Source of the DNA: Sphagnum magellanicum
Taxonomy: Eukaryota > Streptophyta > Sphagnopsida > Sphagnales > Sphagnaceae
Length of the DNA: 64,000 bases
Assembly: GCA_021904315.1 (NCBI GenBank)
Contig: CM038920.1
Location: 1,240,001-1,304,000, forward strand
Direction of reading: 5' to 3'
Numbering within the stretch: position 1 is the stretch's first letter; each line of letters begins with the position of its first letter. Below the pieces are notes generated by a model that saw only the letters and a list, made by a program, of their open reading frames with translations, did not search any database and was not told the origin of the DNA. This document shows, in pieces, positions 35,166-46,735 of this stretch. Position numbers and translations under genes: made by a program.

Positions 35166-36640
35166 ATGAAGTTCGGCAAGCTGTTGGCCGGAGCAGTTGA
35201 GGCGATGCCTCGCGAGTACAGGGACAAGTTCCTGGAGTACAAGCTTTTCAAGCAGCACATTTCTCTGTACGTGAAAGGAGCGTGTCGATGCGCAGTGGAG
35301 CGGGAACTCGAAGGATCCACAGCCGAGGAACATATCTCATATGGTGGCGGCCCCCTTAGTGCAGCTGCTCCGGCCTTCTTGCGCGAGCTACCTTGTTACA
35401 CAGATCCTTGTGGGATGTGTCAGCGACCGGTATTGCATAACCGAAACCAGCAGGCCGGGCCTAAGAGCTCCGTTACCTTTCAGGCCTACGTGTTTGAAGG
35501 CTTGCTCGATAAGCAGCTATCCAAGATAAACAAGTTCTTCAATCGTTCGCATCAAGAGTGCATTGCCACAATGAACGTGAGCTGAGCTTTCTCCCAAACT
35601 TGGCTGTTGTTGTTGTTGCCTCTTTCCTTCGACTCTTAGTGCAGGAACTGCTGTTTTACAACTTCGTGAATTATTTCTAGATCGACAACAACAGCAACTT
35701 CATTCTAGAATTCACATCTGACGAGGTAGTAGTGAACTTGTTTCTGCTACATATTCATGCTGCACAGGAGTTGGATGCCATGAGCCACCAAGAAGGATTC
35801 TGGATCGAAACCGACCTGTTGGAGATTAGGCGATGCGTGCGGACCCTTGCTGCGAAGATGGAACTTCTTGCAAACTTCTGCTATCTGAATCACACAGGTA
35901 ATTAGCTGCTGCTTGCTGCTGTTCCAGAACACTTAAGCTGGTCCCCATGTCGAGAGCTAGCTAGCTACCGATCATGCATGACCAGCTTGCTGCAATATGA
36001 ATGATGCATTCTTTTCCCATGAAGAAGAAGTCTAGCGAAGAACTTGATCTTTCTTCCAGCTTCATTAAGAACTTCATATTAACACTCTATCAATGCTGCC
36101 TGATTGATTGATTGATCATCATGGGTGTTTGTAGCATTTCTGAAGATTCTAGAGAAGCACGACCGCATTACGGGGTCCCACATACGACGGAAGTTTTGCG
36201 TGGAAACACTGAATCACATGGACGTTGTTCTGTACGCGTCCGCTGTGAACGAGGACGCAGAGTACTGTCTTTCCTTGCTGAACAGAATTCCCGACCCAAA
36301 CATGAGATCAGGTACACGCGGCTGGTCCCTACCAAGATCACAAATTACTCATGTGCAGAGTCATTGTGAATCATCCACCCAATCATCATCATCAGCTGCA
36401 GCGCATGCCTTTCCGTTTATGAGTACTCGAGGACGGGAGCTATCCCTCCACCTGCGGCAGCAACGGCTTCAGGTTCTCATCAGCATTGTTGGAGACTTCA
36501 ATTACATCAAGGCAGCAAAGGCAGCAAAGGCTGCCAACCACATGGTCTGCAACACTGTTAGCTCCACATTGAACAGCGAGTCCGTGGTGGTGCTATATAG
36601 AGCCATGCCTCAAGCCTTGCCATTCACAAACAACAATTAG
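35166..36640 (+). CDS. SPX-domain protein, copy A (three coding exons)
   Basis: Predicted inositol-pyrophosphate-binding SPX protein, a class that in plants restrains PHR transcription factors or regulates phosphate handling. Exons by GT-AG rules: 35,166-35,576, 35,768-35,897 and 36,135-36,640, giving about 348 residues. Exon 1 opens MKFGKLLAGAVEAMPREYRD with the YKLFK tyrosine/lysine helix (Y25, K29) and ends with the LLDKQLSKINKFFNRS helix. Exon 2 gives the long third helix (ELDAMSHQEG...ELLANFCYLNH). Exon 3 begins AFLKILEKHDRITG, the basic helix, where the canonical second lysine position is Glu. The SPX domain ends near LLNRIPDPNM. The roughly 105-residue tail is Ser-rich and Ala/Lys-rich (KAAKAAKAAN) with no known domain. 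The region between the first two helices (Cys-rich, about residues 40-95) is longer than in compact SPX domains. No EXS, RING or MFS domain follows, so it is an SPX-only type. Confidence 0.85.
35577..35767 (+). other. Intron 1 of SPX gene 1
   Basis: 191 bp, phase 0, GTGAGC donor and TGCACAG acceptor. Splicing joins the two SPX-helix exons in frame; without it translation stops two codons after the donor. Confidence 0.8.
35898..36134 (+). other. Intron 2 of SPX gene 1
   Basis: 237 bp, phase 1, GTAATT donor and TTTGTAG acceptor. Conserved in position and phase in the paralogue. Confidence 0.8.
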
Positions 36641-39048
36641 CTCATGAAGATGCAGATTTCATGCTCTAGAGCTGGTGCACTAGTATACACTGTTAAGACC
36701 AAGCCATGCAGGTGATCAATAGATCTCATGACTACTACTAATACACAAGAATCTTTAAAGAAGAAGTTTACTACTTGAAGAAGTAGTTTTCTTCACTTAC
36801 TCCCAGCACAACATGCAAGCTTAGACATTGTGCAGAACTACAATTTAGGAAAACATTTTCTTCAAGCACTGGAAGCTGCTTACACATAGGTACATAACGT
36901 TTTCTTGAATGTAAAACTTTCTGTGATCTCAATTGTCTAGAACTTTTCTCTTGATTATTTTGGAACAACAATTTGCATGACTTTGTACATGAGACTGCTG
37001 CAACTCTGTTTTGAGAGAACTATGAACACTTTTTATGATTTTTTTTTCTATTCAATTTTGTCATGTTTTGAAGATCTTGAGCTTGCACTAGTCAGACCTG
37101 CATAATTTGATGATCTTGGACTCTTGCATGAAGATGGTCTTCCCATTACAATCCTTAGCTACAGAGTACACAGGGGATGATGATGATGATCAATCATCCT
37201 CATCTCATCAGAGTGTTGTCTTTAGCTTGCCATGCATCACATTTTACATCCATGTGCAGCTCTGTTCTGTTAGATAATTTGAATACAATATCAGAGCATC
37301 TGCAGCCACAACAGTAAAATGGCCCTGGTTCATTACATTTTACATCCGTGTACATACTTTGTTCTATTACATAATTTGAGCGCATGGGGCAGTATCTATA
37401 CCCATGGCAGCAAATTGGCCTGTACAATATATTGAGGATGATGATATAGTAGTCCATTTATGATGTGAATCTCAGTTTTGGCCTCATGTAAAATATGGCC
37501 CTGGGATATTAAGTGCTTTTCAAGACAGCCAGTAAAAGGAAAATTTGTCTGTATTGACTAACCATAGTAATTGGCCCAGCTGGTGACATTTAAATAGTCT
37601 CACACTTTACTGTATGTTCTACCTTGGTAGGTTCCATACTAATTATATTATTTCCGGTGATGTTGAAAAAAAATTTAACTATTTTTTCCAAGGAAAACAG
37701 AGAATCTTTTGAAATATTCAAATACATATATATGTATGTATGTATGTATGTACAAACATGTGGAATCTTCAAAGAAATCATTATTCAACATTGAAATGTT
37801 CACTTAATGACATGCTACTATGAGTTTTGTTCACTATTTCATATTTAGAGGTCAGGATGGGGGAAAATTTAACACTGGAAGATGGATGTGATAAACATTG
37901 ATGGAGGGTGGCATTCGGCATCAGTGTTGGTGGAGACGCTCTCCCAAGCCTGGCCAGAATGGACCTTGAACAACAGCCACACACATTATCATCCATCTGA
38001 ACTCTGTTTCAGACTCAGTTGTGGATGAACCCCAATTGAAAATACCCAATAGGGTTCATCAGCGACAAAGTACAAAACAGGCTTCCAATGGGATGAACCC
38101 CAACAAAAAAAGAACTGTCAATTTCTTTTAGTTTATTTTGAGGACTATTTTAGAGCTAAATTTGGCGCAAAGGCTTTTCACTTCCGGGAAGGTCCCATGC
38201 CAACTTGTCAGAGTACCTTCCATAATTTGAAAGGTACTGCTTTCTTATTTCTACCTTTATTGCTGGTTCTTTCGCATTTGAACAGTGAGAGACGTGCAAA
38301 TATTTGAAAGGTTCTTTATGCAAACAAAGGGTCTATCTTTTGACCCTTCTGCAATTTTTCACAGACTGCACTCGTCCTTGCTACTCTCATTACAAGCGCC
38401 TCAAATCACGGAAGGGTCTATCAAAGATAGACCTTTCTCTTGTACTGAATTGTCACCCGTATTAACCTTGATACTCTATACCATTGAGGATGGAGTCTTC
38501 TAGGTGTGTAGATAGGATAATATCTAGTCACTAATTGACCTTGTAAAACATAAGTCCTGTAGGTGGGTTGGTAGGATATTAGGGGACTCTTCAATCATAT
38601 CATGTAAAGGATTACTTTTGTAGGTAGGTCTTCGAGGTAGGTAATAGGTGGCTATTATGTGAGCATAATAAGCATGTAGATGGTTAGTAGTTAGTAAAAT
38701 GGTAAAGGGCTAATGGGTTGTAGTAGGTAAGTAGTAAAACCATGAATTTTCTTTTAGGTTGTTTCTAACCAGGGTAAATATCCCACCCTAAGACTAAATA
38801 AAGGTCTTTAAGTCCAAATTGAATACAGCCACTCAAAGGCCTCACTCAAGAAAGTGAAGGTACCAATGTCCTGGTTCACCATGGCCTCTCCCTTCGCCTC
38901 TCCCTTCTAGGGTTTTTAATGCGGGACTTGTTTAGAAAGTTCTGATGAAAAAATTGTATGCAAATAACATAGGTATTAGGGTTTTTCTTTTTTCTATTTT
39001 CTTTTCAATTTTGTTAAATCACCTTTTGAAAGAGTATTTACGGAATTT
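36641..39048. other. Downstream region of SPX gene 1
   Basis: Contains the 3' UTR (limits not visible; no clear AATAAA signal), a minisatellite, a TATG microsatellite at about 37,731-37,751, and at about 38,745-38,883 a left-truncated MITE whose complete orthologue is 58,062-58,242. Collinear with 55,606-58,399. No further gene is supported. Confidence 0.6.
37240..37424 (+). repeat. Minisatellite, two units of about 96 bp
   Basis: Units start at 'cattttacatccatgtg' (37,240) and 'cattttacatccgtgt' (37,336). Each continues with 'tgttctgtta' or 'tgttctatta', then 'ataatttga', and ends with a 'aaaatggcc' or 'aaattggcc' segment. The paralogous position has three units. Confidence 0.8.
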
Positions 39049-39447
39049 ATGGCAGACAATGAAAAAGCTTACCATGAAATGGCTGCAAATACTACTTGTG
39101 AATTTGTAAATAAAGAATTACTCCAAGAATTGGACAAAACTAGAAATGCATCAAAGCTAGAGGATGAAGACAGAGTTGCACATAACCTAAAAACCTACTT
39201 GGCTAGCTTCAAAAGAAATAATGTCTATATCCTCCTTAATGCTCATGGTTGGGTGTTAAAACATAAAACCATGTTTATTCCAAGTTCTAATTGTTATGAT
39301 TTCCATTGGAATGGTTTCCAACCATTAAATTTATTTGGATGTAGCAATCCTTTCATGGCAATCACTTGCTACTCACAAGATGTGAGTCTCAAGTTTATGA
39401 ATGTTTTAAGGCACTTTGAGAAGGTGAAAATTATCTGGAAACTGTAA
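39049..39447 (+). CDS. Hypothetical ORF, 132 codons, conserved in part in unit B
   Basis: Begins MADNEKAYHEMAANTTCEFV and continues through KELLQELDKTRNASKLEDED in a soluble, charged, helical-looking segment. The frame is open upstream of the ATG (PFERVFTEF precedes it), so this may be an internal exon or gene fragment rather than a full gene. The unit B copy (58,400-58,615) keeps the first 60 codons and then shifts frame. Between copies I count about six replacement and four silent differences in that part, which does not suggest strong purifying selection. Family not recognised. Confidence 0.3.
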   Translation: MADNEKAYHEMAANTTCEFVNKELLQELDKTRNASKLEDEDRVAHNLKTYLASFKRNNVYILLNAHGWVLKHKTMFIPSSNCYDFHWNGFQPLNLFGCSNPFMAITCYSQDVSLKFMNVLRHFEKVKIIWKL

Positions 39448-40474
39448 AACAAATGAACTACCATCTGGGTTCCTAAAGACCTCCGGAGTGGGTTGAATCA
39501 CAGGAATTCATCTCATGTGTGAATATCATAGCTAGTAAAGAGGAGGGACCTTATGTCTAGTATTTACGAGTGGGAGGGATCTTAGAAGTGTTGGTCGTTT
39601 CTTTCTTTTTCTTAATAACCTCGAGTTTCAATTTTTCAAAAAATATATATAGGAGAAAGGCCAATATGGAAGTTATTTTATGTTTTAAGATGCCTCACCT
39701 CAAAACACTGAATGGGTGCAATCACAATCAAATGAACCTAAGGATTGCAATCCTTTTTTTTGGTCATTTTCATTTTTTCATAAATTTTTTTTCTTGGATG
39801 AAATCTTTTGTAATATGTTACTAAAAATACATATAATTTTCTCAATACATGACATTTTTTGTATTAGCTTTGGATGAATATTAATTAATTTTTAAAAAAA
39901 AAGTGTACATATTCTACCAAATTTTGCGTTCCATTTTGAAAAATTATCCTAATTTCAATTTGTATAAAAATATGTTGATTATTTTATGATTTGTGTTCTT
40001 GTATCATAAAATACAACTTTGTTTTAGATGTCATATACATTACACCTCATTTACATGTGGTAAAGGACTTTTGAAAATTATAATTGTGTTGAATAAATTA
40101 TAATTTTTAAAATTTCAAAATCCACAAATTTCAAATGATGAGTGCTTTTTGAGTGTGGGTATTCAATTAACATCATCTTAATGAAATCTCATCAAATTTT
40201 CATTATTAAAAGACTCTTTAGCTTAGTAATTTACAAAATTGATTCCTTTTGATGCAACTTTGTTCAAATTCAAAGGTCCTTTATCAAAACCAAAACCCAA
40301 TATAATTTGTTTCAATTTTCATTTTGAATTATTCAACATTCATATTGGTCATTTCACAAAACTTCCCATGACTACCATGCATTAAATTGGCACCACAAAA
40401 ACATATTTAACAAAATTACATTTTGAAAGAATTTTGGTCATTGTCCAACATAATTTTTTGTTTGTTTGCAATAG
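39448..40474. other. AT-rich end of unit A, includes the dispersed repeat module
   Basis: No gene. The part at about 39,715-40,165 is the module found inverted at 1-482. The unit A/B collinearity continues to about 40,455. Confidence 0.6.
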
Positions 40475-41307
40475 GAGAATAATAAAAGGAGAAAATTGAT
40501 TTTTTTTTCAAAACCAAGGATGATTGGTGTTCTTCTTGTTTCTTACATTTATTTAGGGGTCTATTTAGGTTGTGGGATGTGGGTTGCTTAGGGGATTACG
40601 CAAAGCCTACCTAATGAGTTAACTAGGGATTTCTTACATTAGGGAATACTTAGGGATTGTTCAAAGGGTTACCAAGGGCTAACTCATAGTGCAAGAGAGG
40701 TCTACATATGCCTACTTAAGGGGTTATCTTAGATAGGGGATATCAAAAATCTAATCTCTAATCTATGGGATGGTAACCTAAGTAGATTGTATTGTGATTA
40801 GAATAGAAATTTGTCTGACTACTTAAGGGTATGCATCCTTATTTTCGGAGAGTGATCTTTACTTTGGTGGATTTTATGGATAGCTTTAAAAAAAGGGAGG
40901 ATAAATGGGTAGGACGAGCCTAAAGAGAGGATTATTTTCTTGATAACTTCATTGAGTAAATTATGAGTCAAAATTTTATGCCCAAATCTTACACCAATGC
41001 AACTAAGGCATAAAGTGAGGTTTATTTTATTAATAACTTTATTGAGAAAATTATGAGCCAAAATTTGATGCCCAGATTTTACACCAATGCTTAGTCTCCT
41101 CTCTATTTAGTCAAATTTGGTGATCAAATCATAAGAGTAGAAGAATCTTAAACTACTTTCACTATAGTGTAGTCAGTTGTGGTGATTTCTGGCAAAATGT
41201 TGAATTTTTTTCCAGTTATGGGTATTTTTTTAAAAAAGGAATTTTTTTCTTTTTCACAAAATGGTGAAAGTTTCCCACAAAATAAATCACTGAAGCAGCC
41301 CATTGCT
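40475..41307 (+). repeat. Dispersed repeat, direct copy of 5,420-6,371
   Basis: Lies in the spacer between duplication units. It includes its own tandem duplication of about 110 bp (40,905-41,095, repeated 'aaattatgag' followed by 'ccaaaatt'). Not present after unit B. Confidence 0.7.
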
Positions 41308-42304
41308 TAATGACTATGCCCCTAATGGGATGAAATGAAAGCATCAACAATTATATAACTGAGACATGTTCCATGAAGTTCCCAGAAAATGAACTCATTT
41401 ATATAATTCAGAGTAACACCAAGTGAAGATTCCTCAAATTGTGGGTGCAAAGGAATTCCGCTTGTTCTCAAGTCTCTCACTGACAAGCAAAGCCAACAAA
41501 ATTCAAATGTACAGTAAGTTAAAAACATGTCAGTGGCCTTGTACCTTGACTAGCATTGGAGTACTATCGCAAGTTCAACATTTCAATGTTGAAAAATGGA
41601 GTACCATAGCAATTTCAACATTATGATGTTGATTAATTATTTTATTTTGAAGACTCCATGTCAAAAAAAATCTGGGAATATTTTAAGAGATTACCTTATT
41701 TTTCTTTGAAAAAAATAATTTAAATCATTTCAATATTTCTGAAAATAATATAATTTGTGTTGAAGCTGCCAAAGTAACCCAGTAAATTTCCAGGCCCAGC
41801 AAGCGAAGTTCACAATGATCATGATCTTAATTTGCAAACCAACCCAGACAGTAAGAATCCACAAAACGTATCAACAACCCTCCTTCAATAAATAATTAGC
41901 ATCAGCTGTTTATTACTGTTGGTGATAGATGCGTGGGTGCACACAATGAGCAGGTTTCTGTGTCCAGATTTGAACTGTAGCATGCACTTGCTGCCAAGGA
42001 TGGAACCAGGTTGAATTGTGTGAGAAGCTGGATTGAAAGTGGGCTGATTAGGTAACCCCTAAACACCTGGCTCCTTTTGGACATCAACTCACAGTGCAAT
42101 TCGTCTTCTCATTGTAAAAATTTCAAATTATGTCCTCATTGAGGCATCAAACAAAACAATCATCAAAACTTGACTGAATACCCCTAATAAATGATACTTA
42201 CCTACCCCATCCAAAATATAACTGCAACCCTTGCTAATAATAGAGATACCCAGAAAGGTCACTCTCTTCTCAACTCTTCTTTCATCACCTAGCCCCTCTT
42301 TTAA
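41308..42304. other. Spacer between duplication units, no gene supported
   Basis: Unique within the window. Only short frames are present and none resembles a known protein. Confidence 0.5.
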
Positions 42305-42343
42305 CCTCTAAACACTGTTATTCACAAAGTAATGAAATTTCAT

Positions 42344-42728
42344 TAAGGCCAGCTTTACTCTATAAGTCAGGGCCCAAAAAAAACTTGGGGCCAACTTTGA
42401 GCATTTTTATGTTGCCAATTGGCCCCAAGTTACTAATAAATGTTAGAACATTGATGTCAGAATATTGATAAATGCTGGAATGTTGGCCTCAAGAGTTTCA
42501 AATTGACCTGCCGAATTTGTTGGTATCTGTTTTTTGGGCCTTGGGGCCAAAACAAGGCCATAATGTTACGAATTTATTAGTAACTTGGGGCAGATTGAAA
42601 AGATTTTTTCTATGTCAGCCTCGACTCCTAGTGTAAAGCCCTTGGGCCTGATTTCAACTTTTGCACCAATAGGAATGCTGGACTTGGATTGAACATTGGC
42701 CCTGACTCCTAGAGTAAAGTGGGCCTAA
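42344..42728. mobile_element. Harbinger/Tourist-like MITE, present only in unit B
   Basis: The element at 42,347-42,725 (379 bp) is flanked by TAA on both sides. The left end reads GGCCAGCTTTACTCTATAAG then TCAGGGCC. The right end, inverted, reads GGCCCACTTTACTCTAGGAG then TCAGGGCC. Unit A keeps the empty site, with a single TAA at 20,872-20,874. A 3-bp TAA/TTA duplication and GGCC-type ends fit PIF/Harbinger. Non-coding. Confidence 0.88.
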
Positions 42729-42736
42729 ATATGGGT

Positions 42737-42966
42737 ATAAAACGCAGCCAGAGCGAATTGACCCCCACACTGGGATCATGGTAAAAAACCAAGACCCGTT
42801 TAGATTGTTAAAAAAATTTCTAAATGTTCATAAATATCACCTCCATGGACTAGATGTGGGTCCCTAAGTCCAGATCTATATTTATTGGGGCCTAAGATTC
42901 GGGGTTTTTACCATGATCCCAATGTGGGGGTGAAATCGCCCTGGATTCGCGCTGGTCATAAAACGC
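42737..42966. mobile_element. Mutator-like MITE with 9-bp target duplication (unit B copy)
   Basis: The element at 42,746-42,957 is bounded by ATAAAACGC on each side (42,737-42,745 and 42,958-42,966). The long inverted termini share 'acccccaca', then 'tgggatcatggtaaaaa' inverted at the far end, although the right arm carries a short insertion. The 9-bp duplication and long termini fit the Mutator superfamily. Non-coding; orthologue of 20,891-21,107. Confidence 0.85.
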
Positions 42967-44699
42967 TGAACCTCAACATTAAATGCACGACGTTTGAAAA
43001 TATTTATATCTGCAGTACACACAACAATAGCAGTGATTGGTCAGTTGAAGCAAATCATGGCTTCAACATAAAAACAAGACAGCATGAAACTCAGATTTGG
43101 TCAAATTTTGTGCAAATCTGATTTCCCATCCCCAGCCCAGTGTATTTTTTCCATGTTTTTAAAATCTCACCCTCTTTATGACCAAATAGGAGTACTGGTG
43201 CTGTGTTTGCCTTACTTTGCGTATCTCGAATGTCCTTCACCTGATTGGTACCTGCTATTTGTTAGAATGCATGAAATGCCACCCCCACTGCCCTTCCTGG
43301 CCCTAATAGTCAGTACACACCATATTTTCGTTTAGACCCTCCCTAAATTGACATGGACTTCGCTAATGAGCGAGCCACTTGGAATCTATGACCACATGCT
43401 ACATTGTTCAATTATTTCTTGAGAAATATTTATGTTATTGGTTGCTACATCAATTTAAATTAATGAAAAAAACCATTCTTGGCTTATCAGAAGTTTAGGT
43501 TTTAACTAGTCTAGTTTTAGATCTTCCAAAGACTTTAAGATACAGGTTTGCTAATCTAGATCAAGGTTATAAATATATTATATTCAGTGTTGTTATGGTA
43601 ATACCTTAGTGGGATATAAGTTGGCATTTCCTCTCAGAGGACCAGCTGCCTTTTAAATGAATGATGTATGAGCTTGGTCTCTCTGATACCTTGTAATAAA
43701 TAGGTCGCACCAGGGATTCTTCCAGCAACAAATTTCTGCCAAATTGTGACTTGAAAAATACTACCTATTTCATCATGTACCAGGGAGTTTATGGAACAAA
43801 TGGCCCAAATTCATTGATGACTGTTGTCTCTTCTTGTCTCTTCTTGAATTGTCAGGCCATAAAAAGTAACACTTCCTTCAATTCAGTGAGTTCTTCATTT
43901 GATTTTGATGAATTTTTTTCCAAATCTCCAGATTTAAATGATATGTTCCAGTAAGTAGCCAAGAACATAGAAGGATCCTTTTATTAAAAATCCTTTCATA
44001 TCTGGTGTACAGCCAAATTTTGGCTAATTATTTTCTGGATGATGGCCACTTTGGCTACAACAAAAAACTGAGAAATCAAACTCGGGGTTTGACTTAGGCG
44101 CAGCAGAATCAAGTAACTAGCACATGTATAGCAGGTGAGCATTCACATCAAATGTGCACAAAACCTTCACAAGTTGTACATGGCTCATCTCGTGGAGCAG
44201 ATCGTGCAGAGCTTGATTAATTGACAAACCCTACATTGGTCAAAATGTCCACCTGATGATTAGTTACATCAAACATTCTGTCAGACCTGCCTGAGTCTTT
44301 AGCAAAAGAGGATGGAAAATTTATGATTGTCCCAAATGATCATCCCACCCGCAACTCCTGTCTTTCATGCAGGTACTTTACCTCTATGTTTTGGGTCTAG
44401 GTTTCTGCTTACAATGGCTCCTTTCATCCAAGTTGATCTTCATCCTCGAGCTTCATTCATTGGATTAATGTTCCTTCTAGAACCTCACGAATTCGGGTTT
44501 TTTTCTCAAATTCCTCAAGTACATCCATTGGCAAGGGTCCCCAGCATTAATAAGCATTAAATGGCGACTGCCATAGGTGGGCTGGAGCATTTTTACAAAA
44601 GTGCTGGTACAAGTGGTGATGGAGGAGGTGCCCCAGGTCTAGATGTGCTAATCTAATTATTCTTATTTTGAAAAGTGGTGAAAAAGTCCCTAATGATCA
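42967..44699. other. Intergenic part of unit B, no gene supported
   Basis: Collinear with 21,117-23,040 of unit A apart from the MITE at 21,641. Frames such as 44,327-44,560 are shared with unit A only as scattered, non-conserved reading frames. Confidence 0.55.
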
Positions 44700-46735
44700 C
44701 AATTTTTTGGGATGTTTTTTTCAATTGCTGAAAAACAAATTCAACAAGTTGTTAAATTTCATCACAAAAACACTGTCACTACTTATCTATCTACTTATTT
44801 ATATATTTTAAATCATTTTGGTTGGAATGGGGATTGGCAATGAATATAAGGGCATTCATGGCACTTAAAAGAGGATGCCATCAAATAAGATCCTTCACAT
44901 TCCTAATGAATGGGCATGATAGCCCTCCTCTTTCCTAGAGGGATTTGGATGGGTATGAAGTGCCTTCGTGCCTTCCACAATCGAAATACACTACGGACAT
45001 TTTTCAAGTGCTTTGTGATATGTACTCCACACTCCCTAATCCATGGGGTATGTTTCTCACTTCTGCAGTTATTCATGACTAAGAGCATCCACTTGTGCTT
45101 CGTATGAGACCCTTGCTCATTAAAATCAAATGAAAAAAAGTGAAGACATGCCGGTTTGGCTTAGGAAAACCGCTTTTTTCCTGCAAATTTGGTGAGTTTG
45201 CTGAGACTAGTAAAAGGTGCATCAAAGATGTGCACCTGCTAAAGAAGAGTGTAATAAATATGACCTGACGACTTCTCCCTGTTTTTGATTGGCCAATCAT
45301 AATGATTGGTCGATGTTGTTTGCTATTAGTAGTTCGCACCTATTTGCAGTTCCTATTTTAGTCTTACAGGTGGGGTTTAAAAAAGCAAATAACTACGGGA
45401 TTTGAGAAATATTTTTGCAGGGTCACATACTGAGCACCAGAGACAGTTATTTGCTCCATATAAACCCATTGTGGCATGTAGCTTTTCACATCCCAAGTTA
45501 GCCAAGAAATCCATGTTTAAAATACGTGTTCTTTCTTGAAGCATATGAAAGTCATTGTTAAAAGGTTTGGGAACCAGTACACAGACTTCACCACAAAAGA
45601 CGTTGATCATTTAGGTCTCTTATGCCACCATTATTAACCTAGAGGCTGGTCAAGCCTGGTCTCCTAACAGATGGTTAAACCAATTTTAACTTGCCTCCAA
45701 GTGAATGCATCTAGCATGATGCAATGAACTATTTTTTCCCAATTTTGTGATATAGTTGAGGTGGCAATCATCTAAAAGACAATTTAACACAATTTGGCTA
45801 TTAACAAAATATGAAAAAAAAACTCAAGCCTTATATATATTGTGCTACCTACTTGAACAATGTATAGAAATCTGGTGATTTTTTTTAATGTTATGAATTT
45901 TGGCAATTTTTTCAGAAAATCATTAAAGTTGCAAATAAAAATTTCCAAAATTTTGCAATAGTGCAAAACTTCAGACACGGAAAAAAGGCTGCTATGCAGC
46001 TTTCTATATTATCACTCTAGACAAGTAATGTTGTACCAACTAAGGCAACTTCAATTACACTATTACAATAGTCATTTTCATTTCAAGTGATGCTTGCAGT
46101 CTCTTTGTTTAGTTTTTCACTTTGCATGTACTTTATGCAAAGACATCTGAAAGCAACTGATTCAATTGAAGAGAACTGGGTAAAGTAAAAAAGGAATGCT
46201 ATTGCCACAGATGGCAATGTCATATCCTCGCTCCCAACAATTGTTTTCTCTGTTATGGGCCTTTGGACATGCTTTTGTCCAATACCCAAATCTGGTTGTA
46301 GATATCACACAATTATTTTGTGAGTTCAATTGTTAGAGTGTAATCTTGAAGAGTTGATAATCTTTCAAGAAAATCACATGTGAGCATTTTGAAAATTTTA
46401 AAAATCTAGGATTGACTAATTTTTCCTATATCTATCCAAACATTAAGGTGAAAGGAAAAGTCTTTAAAGGCCCAAATGTTCCTTGATGCAAAAATTGGGA
46501 AAGTTGAATGCACGTCATGGAATTAAGGACTTTCATCATGTACCAGGTGCCCACTCAAAAAAAGGGATAAATTCAAAATTTTAAACATCTTCAATGTTAT
46601 ATTGAAATGTACATCATTATAAGAGGAGGGTAATGAAATAATGTTATCTTTTGAAAGAGTATTTAGGGAAAGGATGCCAAGCCTAATGGTAGGGGCATGT
46701 ACTATTCATGTATATTCACACTTTGACAAGGTGAA
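44700..46735 (+). repeat. Extra partial copy of the SPX-upstream flank
   Basis: This stretch interrupts the A/B collinearity between 44,700 and 46,735. It resembles a shortened, more diverged version of 24,770-25,860 plus 32,850-33,140 (that is, the flank without the retrotransposon). The phrases 'ggaatggggattggcaat', 'aggtggcaatcatc' and 'cttgcagtctctttg' mark the match. It holds the empty target of the chromovirus (TAGAC, 46,018-46,022). No gene. Confidence 0.7.

Larger units (their letters stand above)
20838..40455 (+). repeat. Segmental duplication unit A (contains SPX gene 1)
   Basis: Collinear with 42,305-59,805 in the same orientation. It begins near 'tatttacaaagtgatgaaattt' and ends near 'aaaattacattttga'. 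After removing the 6,979-bp retrotransposon and the smaller insertions, the two units are of similar length. Similarity is very high through the SPX gene and clearly lower in the intergenic parts, with many small indels. The roughly 1.85-kb spacer between units (40,456-42,304) holds a dispersed repeat and unique sequence. Confidence 0.88.
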
